64,000 nt of DNA, taken from positions 83,725,501 to 83,789,500 of the forward strand of contig CP136890.1 of the NCBI GenBank assembly GCA_034359265.1. The letters run 5' to 3'. The position numbers were made by a program, and so were the translations under genes. A model generated the notes under the pieces. The model saw only the letters and a program-made list of their open reading frames with translations, was not told where the DNA came from and did no database searches. The stretch comes from Canna indica. Taxonomy: Eukaryota > Streptophyta > Magnoliopsida > Zingiberales > Cannaceae. This document shows positions 37,431-49,056 of this stretch, piece by piece; positions within the stretch are counted from its first letter, which is position 1, and every line of letters begins with the position of its first letter.

Positions 37431-38121
37431 TCATCTCCAAAACATGAGAGCTTTGAATTTCAGTAGTTTTTGTTTCCTATCGTCTGTGCATTGTGGAAGC
37501 CGCAGGGCATAGGTAAGAGGAAAGTGACTAATTGAAGATAAGGCAAGCAAATGTGACCAACCATGTCTGGTGAAAGAACAACGTATAAAAAGATGGTCAT
37601 GTGACTCCAGATTTGCCATACAAATAACACAAACAGGATCCAAGGGGACCCCGTGAGTCTGTCTTTAGTGTGTAACCTACCCCGCACTACGAACCAGTTC
37701 ATAATGGAAATATTTTTGGGACAGGAAGAAAACCAGATAAACTTGGCTTTGGGGGTCCTTGATGCCCCGGAAGTTAAGCATGCAGTATAAGAAGTTGGTT
37801 GTGAATTCATATGAAGGGGACCATTTCCAAAAAAGAAGATCATCACCGGTACGAAAAACAAAGTCCTAAATATCTTCGAGAAGTAGCGCAATATCACATG
37901 TGTAAACAAAGTTTGTGAATTGAATATTCCATCCAACCGGGTAACCATCAGTGTTGTACTCTTTTAACTCCGCAATGTTTGCCAAAGCATTACTAGCTAA
38001 AGCAAATAAGTGCGGGAATTTATCCTTGAGTAGGAGACCATTGGTCCAACGATCTAACCAGAAGCGGACCTTCCTACCATCCTCGACACTCAAGACTGTG
38101 AAAGACCTGCAGATGTCAAAT
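37431..38121 (-). pseudogene. LINE ORF2 C-terminus with RT-associated zinc-binding domain
   Basis: The frame at 38093-37866 reads VEDGRKVRFWLDRWTNGLLL, the usual 'G..I.FW.D.W' segment after plant LINE reverse transcriptase. Shifted frames then give the zf-RVT domain, ending CVICMANLESHDHLFIRCSF at 37625-37560. Frames are broken by shifts at about 37866 and 37640. It continues the LINE coding region that begins on the far side of the SIRE insertion at 49057. Confidence 0.85.
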
Positions 38122-38126
38122 AGGGA

Positions 38127-39521
38127 TGTTGGGTGAAATGGTTACACTAGAGGGGGGGTGAATTGTGTGTTGTCTAAATTTGTAGTCTAATTCTGATTTT
38201 AATCGTTTCTTGATTAGTTAGGCTAAACACAATGTTAATAGCAAGCGGAAGCAATAAATATGAAGCAATTAACACAAGACAATATATCAATGTTAACACA
38301 AGTATTTATAGTGGTTCGGCCCCAATGCCTACTCCACTACCTAAGCACCCCGCTTAGAATTTCCAAACTAGTTTAACTAGATTAATTAGTTTCTCTTACA
38401 AAGAGGACTTTGACCCGAAGAGTCTCACTCTCAACCTAAGGCACTTCTACACTCGGAAGTCTCTGTCTTCTTACCGATAGCACTCTTCCACCTCAACCCT
38501 AAGGGACAACTCAACTAATCCTAGTAAACTACGTTTACAATGGTGGGTTTAAGCCTTAACACCAAGGCAACCACCAACTCAATCAAACCTAGCAACCTAG
38601 GTTTACACAAGTTCAGTTACAATAAAATAAACAATAAAATACACCAATAAATAGAGCAATAAATCAATCAATAAAGTACTTAGCTCTACAACAAGATTCT
38701 TTGCTTCCTCTTGATGCCTTTGATGATCGGTCGACCGCGCATGCACTGCCAATTTTCGGCACACTTCGGTCGATCGGCCGGTCGACCGAATTGCCTACTG
38801 CTAGTTTTTGGCAGCATTCGATCGACCGAACCTGGACTGGGCTGGGCAGTTTGGTTTTGTTTGTTCGTTTTCTGGTTCTGTCTTCACTAAGTCTACTTAT
38901 ATAATATTTATTAACTTTAAGTTAATAACTTTAAAACATAAATATTATATAAGAATTACCCCCCATTTGGATTCAATAAAAATATCTAAAAAATCAAACT
39001 CCTTAAGAATCAAAATCTAATTTTTGGGGACTAGTACAAATTTTTGAAAAATGAAACTTTTCTAATTTTTCGGATCAAATAAGGGTAGGCTAAAGGCTTC
39101 CAAAAAATCTTTAAAAATACATCGTTATCTAGTTTCTACCCAAGGAACAATTATCGCTATTTTTTATATCAAGTTAATGTTTAAGTCATATAGCCTTCCA
39201 AGGAGCTCCCTAGGGTATTTCAGGGCGGTTTCCGGGTTTTCATATTTTGAGATTCGGGGATGATTTTTGGGTTCTTATGCATCATCATGAGGATTTTGTA
39301 ATATAATCTAAACACCCTAAATCTAGACACTATCTTCTCGACGAATCCGAGCGCGTCGACCAACGTCCTTCCGATTTCTTGATTTCTTTGATTTTTCCGA
39401 TCGCGGACGTCGAGCGGTAACCGATATGGAACATGAAAGTATTTCTCAATGAAACATTAGTTTCATATTTGTTATCATCAAAACCGAGATTAAGACCAAG
39501 GTAGAAAACCTTAGACCAACA
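38127..39521 (-). mobile_element. SIRE element 3' LTR (1395 bp)
   Basis: Begins TGTTGGGTG and ends GACCAACA on the plus strand. It contains the CTCCACTACCTAAGCACCCC block and a GGTCGACC-rich patch (38725-38830). It is more complete than the other LTR, which has lost about 0.4 kb. Confidence 0.9.
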
Positions 39522-39542
39522 ATCTCTCCCTTTTTGATGATG
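39522..39542 (-). other. Polypurine tract of the SIRE element
   Basis: On the minus strand the sequence CATCATCAAAAAGGGAGAG directly precedes the 3' LTR. An A/G-rich run there is the usual second-strand primer site. Confidence 0.75.
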
Positions 39543-41769
39543 ACAAACATCCTTAAGAAAATATATCATTCAAGCATAAAGGATATCAAACATGGGATTT
39601 CTCCCCCTATCAACATGCATATCTATGAAAATAAACTCCCCATATCTATATGCATGGTTTTCTTATATTTTCTTCCCTTTTACCTATATTTTACTCCATC
39701 TTTTGACATCAATCAAAAAGGGCAAGAAAAGTCAACCTATAGTCAAAGTTGAGACTCTAAAATTAGTTTTCATGAAGCATGAAGATCTCAACTCAAGGGA
39801 TGAAAAATCAAATATCTAATATGAGACTAAATCATACATGATAGCATTAGATGATAAATACATTCCAAGTCTAGAAATCATGTATAAGCTTAAGTATTGA
39901 TATTTTCGTGTATCGATCAAGGAGTTAAAAAATCATTTTGGAAATGATTTCTCTCATCACATGAGTGGAACGATACCAAATGTGAATTCAAAATATCATA
40001 CTTGAAGTCTCATTCAAAGATTTCGATAAAAAACCAAAGTATCGAGAAATAAGCATTTGGGAAGAACGATACTTTAAAGTTTCGAACTCCGATTTTAAAA
40101 ATCCAAATCAAATCACATTCATACTCAAGATTTTTGAAATTTTTATGCCACAAACTAAATTTTTCAAGGAGGATGCAAATTCAAGAATCATCAAAAAATT
40201 AATTTTTTGTATTTTTCTAAAAAATAACTGAAATCTAGTGGCATTTTCGTAAATAACTAGAATTTTTCAAAAGTTTTCAGTTTTCATTCAAACTTTTCAG
40301 ATATCAAGATATAATCATTTAAAGCATGTTTATCAAGTTTGAAATGAAAATGATGACATTCGGTCAAAACTTTATCTTAACACGATTTCATTCAAAAATA
40401 AACATAATAACATGAAATTGCTAAGAATCAAATTTTAATCTTTACTCATGGTTTTTCAAATTTAACCATATGGACACCTAACATGAGTAAATCTAAACAT
40501 GTTTGTGAAGTTTGGACCTAAAATAAAATTTCTAAGTCAATTTATTGACTTAGGTCAATTCTACTCAACTCTAGGTCTCCTAAAGTGAACTTGTTATCAA
40601 TTTGTCCATTATCTCATGATTTTTCAATTTTATTCACATGGAAGTAAAGCATGAGTGAACTCAAATATGTTTATCAAGTTTCAACTTAAAATGAAATCTT
40701 TAAGATGGATTTCTACCTAGAGCACATTTCATTCAATCTAGATGATATGAAATTGCCTAAATATCAAAATTTTATTTACTCATGAGATTTTAATCAAATA
40801 TCATGCAAGATCATTCATGAGCATAGAGAAATTATTTAATCAAGAAAATAGAGGTGTTATGCAAGAATTTTGCCAAAATAAAACTCATACCTCATTTATT
40901 GAGAAATTGCATAATTTTCATTTTCTTTCAATTTTCCTTTAGCCTTCCAAATTTTATCACTTTCTTAACTTGCAAGTATACTTCATTAGTATCATAATGA
41001 AATCATATACCAACTAGCAAGCTAACTTACTAAATAGCAAGGGTTTAATGCAAAGTTTCATTTAAAAATCTAAACTTATGCTAGATAGTAGAGATTCATT
41101 TTTGAAGAAGTTACCATGATATCAAAATGAATTAAAGAGATCTTAAGATATGAAATATTTGAAGAATAATATGTCTAAACATGTTTAACTAGTTTGGACT
41201 TAAAAGAATGTCTCTAATAGTGAATATCAACCTAGAGCAAGTTTCATTCAATGAAATTTGTCTAAGTACTAAAGTTCTACCTACTCATGAGAATTCAAGG
41301 ATTTAACATGTGATTATCATCATGAGTATAGAGACATAATTTAATTTTAAACATTGAGGTATAAAACTAAGATTTTATGAAAATAGAAATCATACCTCAT
41401 ACTTAAAAATTTAGCCAAACTAATCTTTTTCATTCTAATTAGCCTTCCATTTAACCTTAGATTTAACTTGCACGAGGAAATCATTGGTAACATAATGACA
41501 TACTTATTTCAAGCAAGTTAATCATTCTAGATAGCAAAGTAAGCATCAAAGATTTTACTCAAAATTCAACTATGCTAAATAGTTCGAAATCCGTTTTAAA
41601 TAAAACCAAGTGATACCAAAACAAATTTAAAGAGATCACAAAAATAATAGATATAAAAACATGATCTCCAACCCTTCCTATTGGTTGAAAACTGAAATGC
41701 CACAATGAGCCTACGATTTAGAACCGTAAGGTCGCTTAGGCCCATTACAGTCCACATAGGTCTCCGAAG
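39543..41769. repeat. SIRE internal AT-rich region with imperfect repeats
   Basis: No pol domain in any frame. Phrases of the type CATGAGTRAAYTCAAAYATG followed by TTTRTSAAGTTT recur near 40324, 40482, 40648 and 41170, and pairs such as TTTAACCTTGCACG-like and AGCAAGTTAAYT segments repeat near 40980 and 41480. This looks like an expanded non-coding region replacing pol. Confidence 0.6.
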
Positions 41770-44700
41770 CAATGTTGCACGGAAACCGAAACGGGAAACG
41801 CGACACGACACGATACGAAACGGGGAAACGTTGATTTTAAAATATATAGGACACGAAACGTTTGGGAAACGTTAAATTAACTATTTTTTTTAATAATTAA
41901 TATAACTTAAATAATGTATAAAAATATATTAAAAATATTTTTCTAGTTTTAGTTAGCAATATCATGTAACAAAATAAAATACTAAACATTGTTACTAAAA
42001 TAAACATTATAACTTCATCGTTACTATATAAAAAAAATAAAGACGAAATAATCACAATATCTAATCTCAAAATCATAAAATAAACTTATAAAGTTTTGTT
42101 GACTCTTTAACAAATTGCATGTTAGTCTGATCTAATCACCACCACATCATCAACGTCGTCACAGCCAGTATCATCATCTTTTTCCCTATCATCACCGCCA
42201 TCATCTGTGAAAAGTATAGTTTCCATCTCTGGTTCATCAAGAGAAAGATTTGCAACCTCAAGAATGCCAATATCTTCGAAAGATCCAAATTCATCACCTC
42301 CTATATCCCACATTTTGGTTCGCTCAATATAATATTCTGGACATCTTCTTGACAAGAGGCGAAGATTGCTATGAATAAAAACCAAATCTTCAGCACGTTT
42401 TGGAGTTAATCTATTCCTTCTTAATGAATTGATAAACGAATAAGTACTCCAATTTCGTTCACAACATGATGATGAAGATGGTTGTCCAAGTAACTTGAAA
42501 GAAATACTTTGAAGCAAAGGAGCACTTGCACCATGAATTGCCCACCAACATTTGGCATCCATATGATACCTGTTATACAATGATTCAGAATCTGCGAACT
42601 CTCCCATCTTCAATGTAAAATTAGCAAACTCAGTATTAGCTCTTGTTCGATCTTCTATGTCAGGAAAGAACCTCTTAAAGCATTTTGTTCTTTCTCGAGA
42701 GATTTCTAAATCTTGATGCAGAGCAACTCTTCTTGTATCCTCGTTAAGCCATACAACACTATAGTACCTTTTTCAAACACAAAATGCAATTATTATCAAA
42801 TGTTAGAATATAAAAATATAAAAGATATAAAGAACTTATAGATAATGTACTTACTTGGGATTTAATGAGTGTGCCAAACAATGAAGGGGGGTGTTATTCA
42901 TCGTCCACCGTTCAATGAGTATAGAATGTACTACATCATAAAAAGAAGAAGATTCTCCCAATTGTTTGCCTTCATGTCGATATATTGCAGCTTTTACATT
43001 TTCAATCATTGAATCCCACATTTCATAAACCAAGTGAAGACATGGTTTATCTGTATCACAAGCTCGAATCATCTCATATATAGGACCAGTGAAAGAAAGA
43101 ATGTAATCAATTTTGTCCCACCAAATATCATCTAGAATTTTCTCTTTCACAAATCTAGCTCTTCCTAAATCATCCTCTCTATAAGAAGACCACTGCTCAC
43201 TGATAACCATTGCTTGCAAGCCACGCTTAATAAGCTTAAATCTTTTAAGCATAATAATAACTGATGCGAAACGTGTCTCTGCAAGTGCAAGCAATTTTAA
43301 AGAGACAAATTTGTTAAAAAGAGCCAACCTCATAGAATGATTTACAATGAAATTTTTTATTTGCACAGCATCACCGTGAACTTCTGTAATCCAACTGCAT
43401 TCCTGATATGTTTCCATATTACTCTCAACATTTTTAGCTGCACAAATATTCTTTAAGGCGAGATTTAAAGTATGCACTACACATGGAGTCCAATAAATAT
43501 GAGGAAATATCCCTTCAATGATTTCTCCAGCACCCTTACAATTTTTTGCATTATCAGTAATGACTTGAACCACATGCTCATGTCCAACTTCATCAATAAC
43601 TTCTTTCATCAAATTTGCAATAAAATATTTATCTTTTATCTCATCCTCGCAATTAACAACTTTAATAAACATTGGACCAGTTTCACATGCTGCAATAAAA
43701 TTAATCAATGGTCTTCTCTGTGAATCACTCCATCCATCACTCACTATACTGACACCTTTCTCTCTCCAAGTCCCTTTGATAGGTTCTAGTAATCTTTCTA
43801 CATTGGTCTTTTCTTGTTGTAGTAATGTAGTTCTCAACATATTATATCCTGGCGGTAGATAGCCCGATATAGCATTATTAGCAGCAAAGACATAAGAACT
43901 CACATAATAAGGATTCCTAGCAAGATTAAAAGGTAGTCCTGCGGTATAAAACATTCTAGCAATTTCTGCATGCAATTGATCACGAGCTTTCAGATTAAAT
44001 GCTTTAGAAATGGGATTTGAATCAATGCTCATCTTTCTTTTCTTTGAATCAACATTTTGAAGTCCAGAAGCATTAGGAGGCAATGGAACTCTTTTAGGTG
44101 CAAAGCTTAAAGCTCTTTGTTTGGCTTCTTCCTCTAATTTTTTCATCTCAGATATATCACTTTGCTTCACTTTTTTACAACTTCCAATTCCTTTATTCGG
44201 TAACTTCAATAAGTGAGCCCTGACTCTAGTATAAGTACCCTGTTTCATTTCATGACAAAAATTACATTGCCAACGAATATTTTCTCCCCCTCCACTTGTT
44301 TTATCACCATTGGTAACATATTTCCACAGAAGTTTTTGATCATCATCCTCGTCACCGTTATTAATATTACCAGAACCAGAGTTAGACATGATTTATACTA
44401 CAAAAAAAATAGATAATAACATAAATTAATAAATCATATAAAAATTATATTAATCTAAAACTAAAACTAAATTGAATCAACTTAATTATAATTGGACAAA
44501 AATAATATTGTAATTAAAATTGAACTAAACTAATTAATAGGATAAAAAGTATCTAACTATCTACTGTAATTAAAATTAATTAGAATTGAACAAAAATAAT
44601 ATTGTAATTAAAATTGAACTAAACTAATTAATAGTATAAAAGTATCTACTGTAATTAAAATTGAATCAAATAATATTGTTTGCAAAAAAAAAATACTGCA

Positions 44701-45554
44701 ATTAAAATGGAATTGAATTAATTTAATCTAATTTGATAAAATTAATTAACTGAATCAAATTATTTTATAATAAAAGTGGGATAAGCATGTTTAATTAATA
44801 TAAAACAAATTATTACTTTAATTAATAGATGTGACGGGTGGATAAAATAATTCATTTGATTAAAATAAAATAAATTTAATCTATTAAGCCTTTAACTATT
44901 GGACAAATGTCACAAATCAAATAATTTTATTACTCCACCAGTCCACCGCATCAGTTCGTAAAGTGACATGATAGCTTAAAGTCTTAAACGGGAAGAAAAG
45001 GTAAAAGCAATACATACACAGTGAAATCAAATTTTTTATTTTCTACCTCACGGAAGAACTCCGCCGATCGCTCCACGCCTCCACCGACGCTCGGGAAGGA
45101 AGGAGATGAATCGGCGCCCACCGCTCCGCCGACCGTTCCACACTTCCGGCTGGGCGCACACTGCTCCTCCAACGCTCCACCGTTGCTGCGAAGAAGGTGA
45201 ATCGGCGCTCCACCGATGCTTCTTTGGCGGAATCGGCGCCCACCACTCCAATGCGAAGAAGATGAAAAAAAAATAGAAAAGATTCAAAAAAAATGAAGCA
45301 AGATAGGAAGAAGAATGAAATATGGTATTTATTAAATTTTAATCTGATTTTTTCTTTTTGTTATCCGTTCGAAAATTTCGGATTTGTTTCCTTATCAAGA
45401 AGGCGAAAAAAAAAATGCATTTTATTTAATTTTTTTTATTATCGGAAACGGTCACCGTTTCCGACACGTACAAACAACGTATTATTTCGTCGCCGTGTCC
45501 GAAACGTTTCGGACACGGAAACGGAAGCTCCGCTGGCGTTTCCGTGCTTCAGAG
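41770..45554 (-). mobile_element. hAT DNA transposon with intact-looking transposase
   Basis: A 3785-bp element with perfect 8-bp TSD CTCCGAAG (41762-41769 and 45555-45562). Ends are CAATGTTGCACGGAAAC and (inverse right) CTCTGAAGCACGGAAAC, imperfect inverted repeats sharing GCACGGAAAC. Subterminal copies of GGAAACG/CGTTTCC are found at both ends (41780-41870 and 45440-45545). A single spliced transposase gene fills the middle. Confidence 0.92.
42122..44389 (-). CDS. hAT superfamily transposase, 726 aa, two exons, frame intact
   Basis: Cut-and-paste transposase of its host element. Exons on the minus strand are 44389-42855 and 42767-42122; the intron has GT (GTAAGTAC) and AG ends. Joining them gives 2181 nt with no internal stop. 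Domains in order: a BED zinc finger (about residues 16-75, WQCNFCHEMKQGTYTRVRAHL); a DUF659-type catalytic region (about 180-330, with GVSIVSDGWSDSQRRPLINF and VVQVITDNAKNCKGAG, which carry the expected Asp residues, and IYWTPCVVHTLNLALKNI); and a C-terminal hAT dimerisation domain (WWAIHG ... SSCCERNWSTYSFINS, then KRAEDLVFIHSNLRLL). The acidic C-tail ends in a run of Asp. Both transposon ends and the TSD are present, so the element could be autonomous. Expression is not shown. Confidence 0.9.
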
Positions 45555-45799
45555 CTCCGAAGAGATCGAAAATCAAAAATAAAAATATTTTTGAAGTCAT
45601 ATCGAGAGTGGACAAAACTCAACCAAATTATGCATAATATCATAAACTTTAACTAAAATGGATTAAAGTTAGATAGAAGATGATACCAAAATGTTTGATG
45701 CAAATTCTACCTAAGGCATCTAGGTGAAAGCTTGAAGTTGCAACTATATAAGGATCCTCCATTCAACTCTTTGGTCAACTTCAACACATCATCAATCTT

Positions 45800-47140
45800 T
45801 CACCCTTGTGTGGTAGCTCTCCCTACAAAAGAGCATGAGATCTTTGGTACCCAAATGACTTTGGGTCCTTGGGGGTTAGAGGGCTTAGGAATCCAAAGTG
45901 TCCTAGCAACACTTGAATTTCTCTTCAATGCACAATCATAAATAGCATGCCCATAAACACCACTACAAAAACAATTTTCATTAAATTTTTTCTTTTCATT
46001 TTTCTTTTCAACGTGAGGTTTAAATGTAGGATACCTAACATGAGAATTAACAAGAACATGAGAATTCTTGTTAAAAACACCATTTCTACTAAAATTCTTA
46101 AATGTTGAACCATTTGACAAATCACTAACCTTCCTACTTAAGAACACAACCTCATTTTTTTGAAGTATCAATAGATTGATACAAAGCATTCAATTGAGAT
46201 TTTAGTATACAATTTTCATTCATAATTTTTGAATTCTTTACTTTCAAATTTTCAATCTCAATCTTTGAAATATTTTTCAAATCATTATTTGTAGACTTCA
46301 ATCTATTTTTCAAAACCTCATTTTCAAGTTTCAAGTCATTAACTTCTAGAGCTAATGTATCATGGCACTGATCAATCATGCTAGTTTTCAATTTCTCATT
46401 TTCACTCTTCAACTCATGCACATGATTGACAAGCTTCAAGTTTTCTTTCTTGATTTTTTTTCTATTTTCCTTATTTGATTTCATGAGCATGGCATACATT
46501 TCTTAGATTCTTCTAATAGCTCATCATAAGACATACCTAAAGTATTAGAGCTACTATCATCATTATCACTATCAAGATTTTTAACATGACTAGAAGTAGA
46601 AGATTTTACCTCATTTCGAAAACCCATGAGGCATATTTGAGATGTGACTTCATCATCATGAGAGAAAGATGCTCCACTAGCTTCGGAGGTGGACTTGGAA
46701 GCATTCTTCTTCTTGGTCCTTTTCTTCAAATGAGGATAATTTCTCTTTTTATGTCCCTTTTCTTGACAAAAGAAACACCTTAGCTTTCTTCTTCGATTTT
46801 TGATGTTCCTTTGACTAGATGAGCTTTGGGCATCACCTCCTTCTTTTAAAGTAATAAGCTTCTCAGTTTTTGCAAAATCATAAAACATGTTTAATGTTGG
46901 CCAAATATCAAATGCGGAAGAACAATACATAACTTTTTCAAGTATATCATTTGAAAATGTGCAATATAGAAGATGTGTTGTTTTACCATTTAATTCAAAT
47001 AATTTAACTTGTTCTTGGGTCCATGCATTCATGTTTTCCTTATGTTCAATATATTTTATCTTTACTATGTCAAATATACATAAACCTTGAGTTTTTAGGA
47101 AAGTATACATTCTACTCTTCCAAAGACCAATTAGACTCAT
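45800..47140 (-). pseudogene. SIRE-type Gag, frameshifted
   Basis: Frame 47140-46481 begins MSLIGLWKSRMYTFLKTQ and contains the UBN2/DUF4219 core and a zinc knuckle CFFCQEKGHKKRNYPH, in which the last Cys is Tyr. It ends in a Ser/Asp-rich stretch and a MSYDELLEESKK helix. An overlapping frame (46499-46152) is a long coiled coil rich in Lys, Asn and Glu. A third frame (46189-45800) holds a second knuckle-like CFCSGVYGHAIYDCALKRN and the typical lineage end NPQGPKVIWVPK. All three are in order on the minus strand but separated by frameshifts. The protease/pol part that should follow is absent; hAT sequence and then non-coding DNA come next. Confidence 0.85.
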
Positions 47141-47230
47141 CGAACCTAGGTGGTATAGACGCTACACTCTCTAGTGCCATTTGCGGATCGAGACTAGATG
47201 TAGATGAAATGGTGAAATCTCAATCCACAA

Positions 47231-47245
47231 CCCGCTCTGATACCA
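47231..47245 (-). other. Primer binding site of the SIRE element
   Basis: On the minus strand TGGTATCAGAGCGGG begins two bases after the 5' LTR. It is the standard site complementary to the 3' end of initiator tRNA-Met in plant Copia elements, and it fixes the element's orientation. Confidence 0.9.
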
Positions 47246-47247
47246 AT

Positions 47248-49051
47248 TATTGGGTGAAATGGTCACACTAGAGGATGTTAGGGACTTTTCGATGCGCCCG
47301 AGCGATGACGAATCATGACGGAATGTTCCCTACATATTTGTAAATATGTTTTCGCGTCCATGTAATTTTGCCTTTATTTCTAGTTCGTACTTGTAAAACC
47401 TCTTGTGCGATCCCCATGGGCCCGTGGTACGAGTTGTATGCATGTTGGGGTCATTCGACATTTGGTTCATCCGTCACGGCTAAGCGGAAAACCTTGTGTT
47501 CATTTCGTCATGGCCGTGGCCACGGAAAATCACCCCGTCGGGTGGCCCAAATTTTGTCATGCTCCTCGTGCTTTGAGGAACCTTGGGGGTTAGAGGCCTC
47601 ATGTATAGTGTAGGAGAGTGTTGGCAAACAAAGCGGTTGCCTTGGGCGGAGACGAACGAGTGGCCCATATGGGCATGCGACATGTCGTTCTTCGCCCAAG
47701 ACAATTGCGGAGCTCGTCCTACACCCGGTTTTATGTTTTCTTGCGTCCATAGTCCTGTAATGTTGTTTTTGCTTTATGCCTTCAAAAACCATTCGGCCAA
47801 CATGGTCTTTTGGGGGCGCGGACATGGAGTGCGAGGTTGGCACGTGGTCCAACGTATGCCCCGCGATGTTAAGTCGGGAAGCCCAATTCGGGACGGATTC
47901 GGGATTAAGGCTTATCCCTTGCACGGGATGCAAGGGTGCCGCACGGGTTCTTCCGCTCATAAACAATTGGCCCGTGAGTGAATAGTGTGTTGTCTAAACT
48001 TATCGCCTAATTTCGATTTTAATCGTTTCTTGATTAGTTAGGCTAAGCACAATGTTAATTGCAAGCGGAAGCAATAAATATGAAGCAATTAACACAAGAC
48101 AATATATCAATGCTAACACAAGTATTTATAGTGGTTCGGCCCCAATATCTACTCCACTACCTAAGCCGTTACCGCCGTTCGGTCGCATGCCGATCGATCG
48201 TCGGTCGATCAATGGATCGACCGCCCGAGCGACCGTGACTTTCTGTGCTTTAATCGCACTATTCGGTCGACCGAGTGAGTCACAATTCGCTGCAATCCAC
48301 AATCTGGTTGACCGAATTGCCTACTGTCAATTTTTGGCAGCATTCGATCGACCGAACCTGGACTGGGCTGGACAGTTTGGTTGGTTTTGTTTGTTCATTT
48401 TCTAGTTCCATCTTCACTAAGTCTACTTATATAACATTTATTAATTTTAAGTTAATAACTTTAAAACATAAATGTTATATAAGAATTACCCCCATTTGGA
48501 TTTTAAAAAAAATATCTAAAAAATCAAATTCCTTAAGAATCAAAATCTAATTTTTGGGGACTAGTACAAATTTTCGGAAAACATAACTTTTCTAATTTTT
48601 TAGGTCAAATAAGGGTAGGCTAAAGGTTTCCAAAAAATCCTTTAAAATACCTCATTATCTAGTTTCTACCCAAGGAACAATTACCTCCATTTTTTATGTC
48701 AAGATAATGTATAGGTCATATAGCCCTCCAAGGAGCTCCCTAGGGTATTTCAGGGCGGTTTCTGGGTTTTCATGTTTTGGGATTCGGGGATGGTTTTTGA
48801 ATTCTTATGCATCATCATGAGGATTTTACAATATAATCTAGGCACCCTAAACCTAGACTCTATCTCCCCGACGAATCCGAGCGCGTCGACCAACGTCCTT
48901 CCGATTTCTTGATTTCTTCGATTTTTTTTATCGCGAACGTCGAGCGCTAACCGATATGGAACTTGAAAGTATTTCTCAATGAAACATTAGTTCCATGTTT
49001 GTTATCATCAAAACCGAGATTAAAACCAAGGTAAAAAACCTTAGGCCAACA
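47248..49051 (-). mobile_element. SIRE element 5' LTR, interrupted and partly deleted
   Basis: Matches the 3' LTR over its first 27 bp, then after the 47275-47977 insert, then again from about 48330 to the end at GGCCAACA. It lacks the block seen at about 38345-38700 in its partner. The inner end reads TATTGGG instead of TGTTGGG. Its GGTCGACC-rich patch is at 48180-48355. Confidence 0.85.
47275..47977. mobile_element. Unidentified 0.7-kb insertion in the SIRE 5' LTR
   Basis: The LTR stops after ACTAGAGG and resumes at GTGAATAGTGTGTTG; the 703 bp between have no counterpart in the partner LTR. The block is GC-richer than its surroundings, starts ATGTTAGGGAC and includes CCCATGGGCCCGTGG and GCCGTGGCCACGG palindromes. 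TG at 47276 might be an LTR start, but no CA end or TSD fits well. No protein family was recognised. Confidence 0.55.
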
Positions 49052-49056
49052 AGGGA

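Larger units (their letters stand above)
38127..49051 (-). mobile_element. SIRE/Maximus-like Copia element, pol-less, with 5-bp TSD AGGGA
   Basis: A 10.9-kb unit flanked by perfect AGGGA duplications (38122-38126 and 49052-49056) and bounded by two related LTRs (38127-39521 and 47248-49051). On the minus strand it has a primer binding site (47245-47231), Gag-like frames (47140-45800), a 2.2-kb AT-rich stretch without pol (41761-39543), and a polypurine tract (39542-39522). No protease, integrase, RT or RNase H was found, so it depends on other elements. An hAT element (41770-45554) and an unknown 0.7-kb block (47275-47977) are inserted in it. The Gag type (UBN2/DUF4219, coiled coil, 'NPQGPK-IWVPK' end) fits the SIRE/Maximus lineage. 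Confidence 0.9.

Noticed and set aside
44984..45656. Open frames on both strands near the hAT right end
   Set aside because: They overlap the hAT subterminal region and TIR and have no domain.
47368..47985. Open frames on both strands
   Set aside because: They lie within the unidentified GC-richer insertion; stop-poor because of composition, with no family match.
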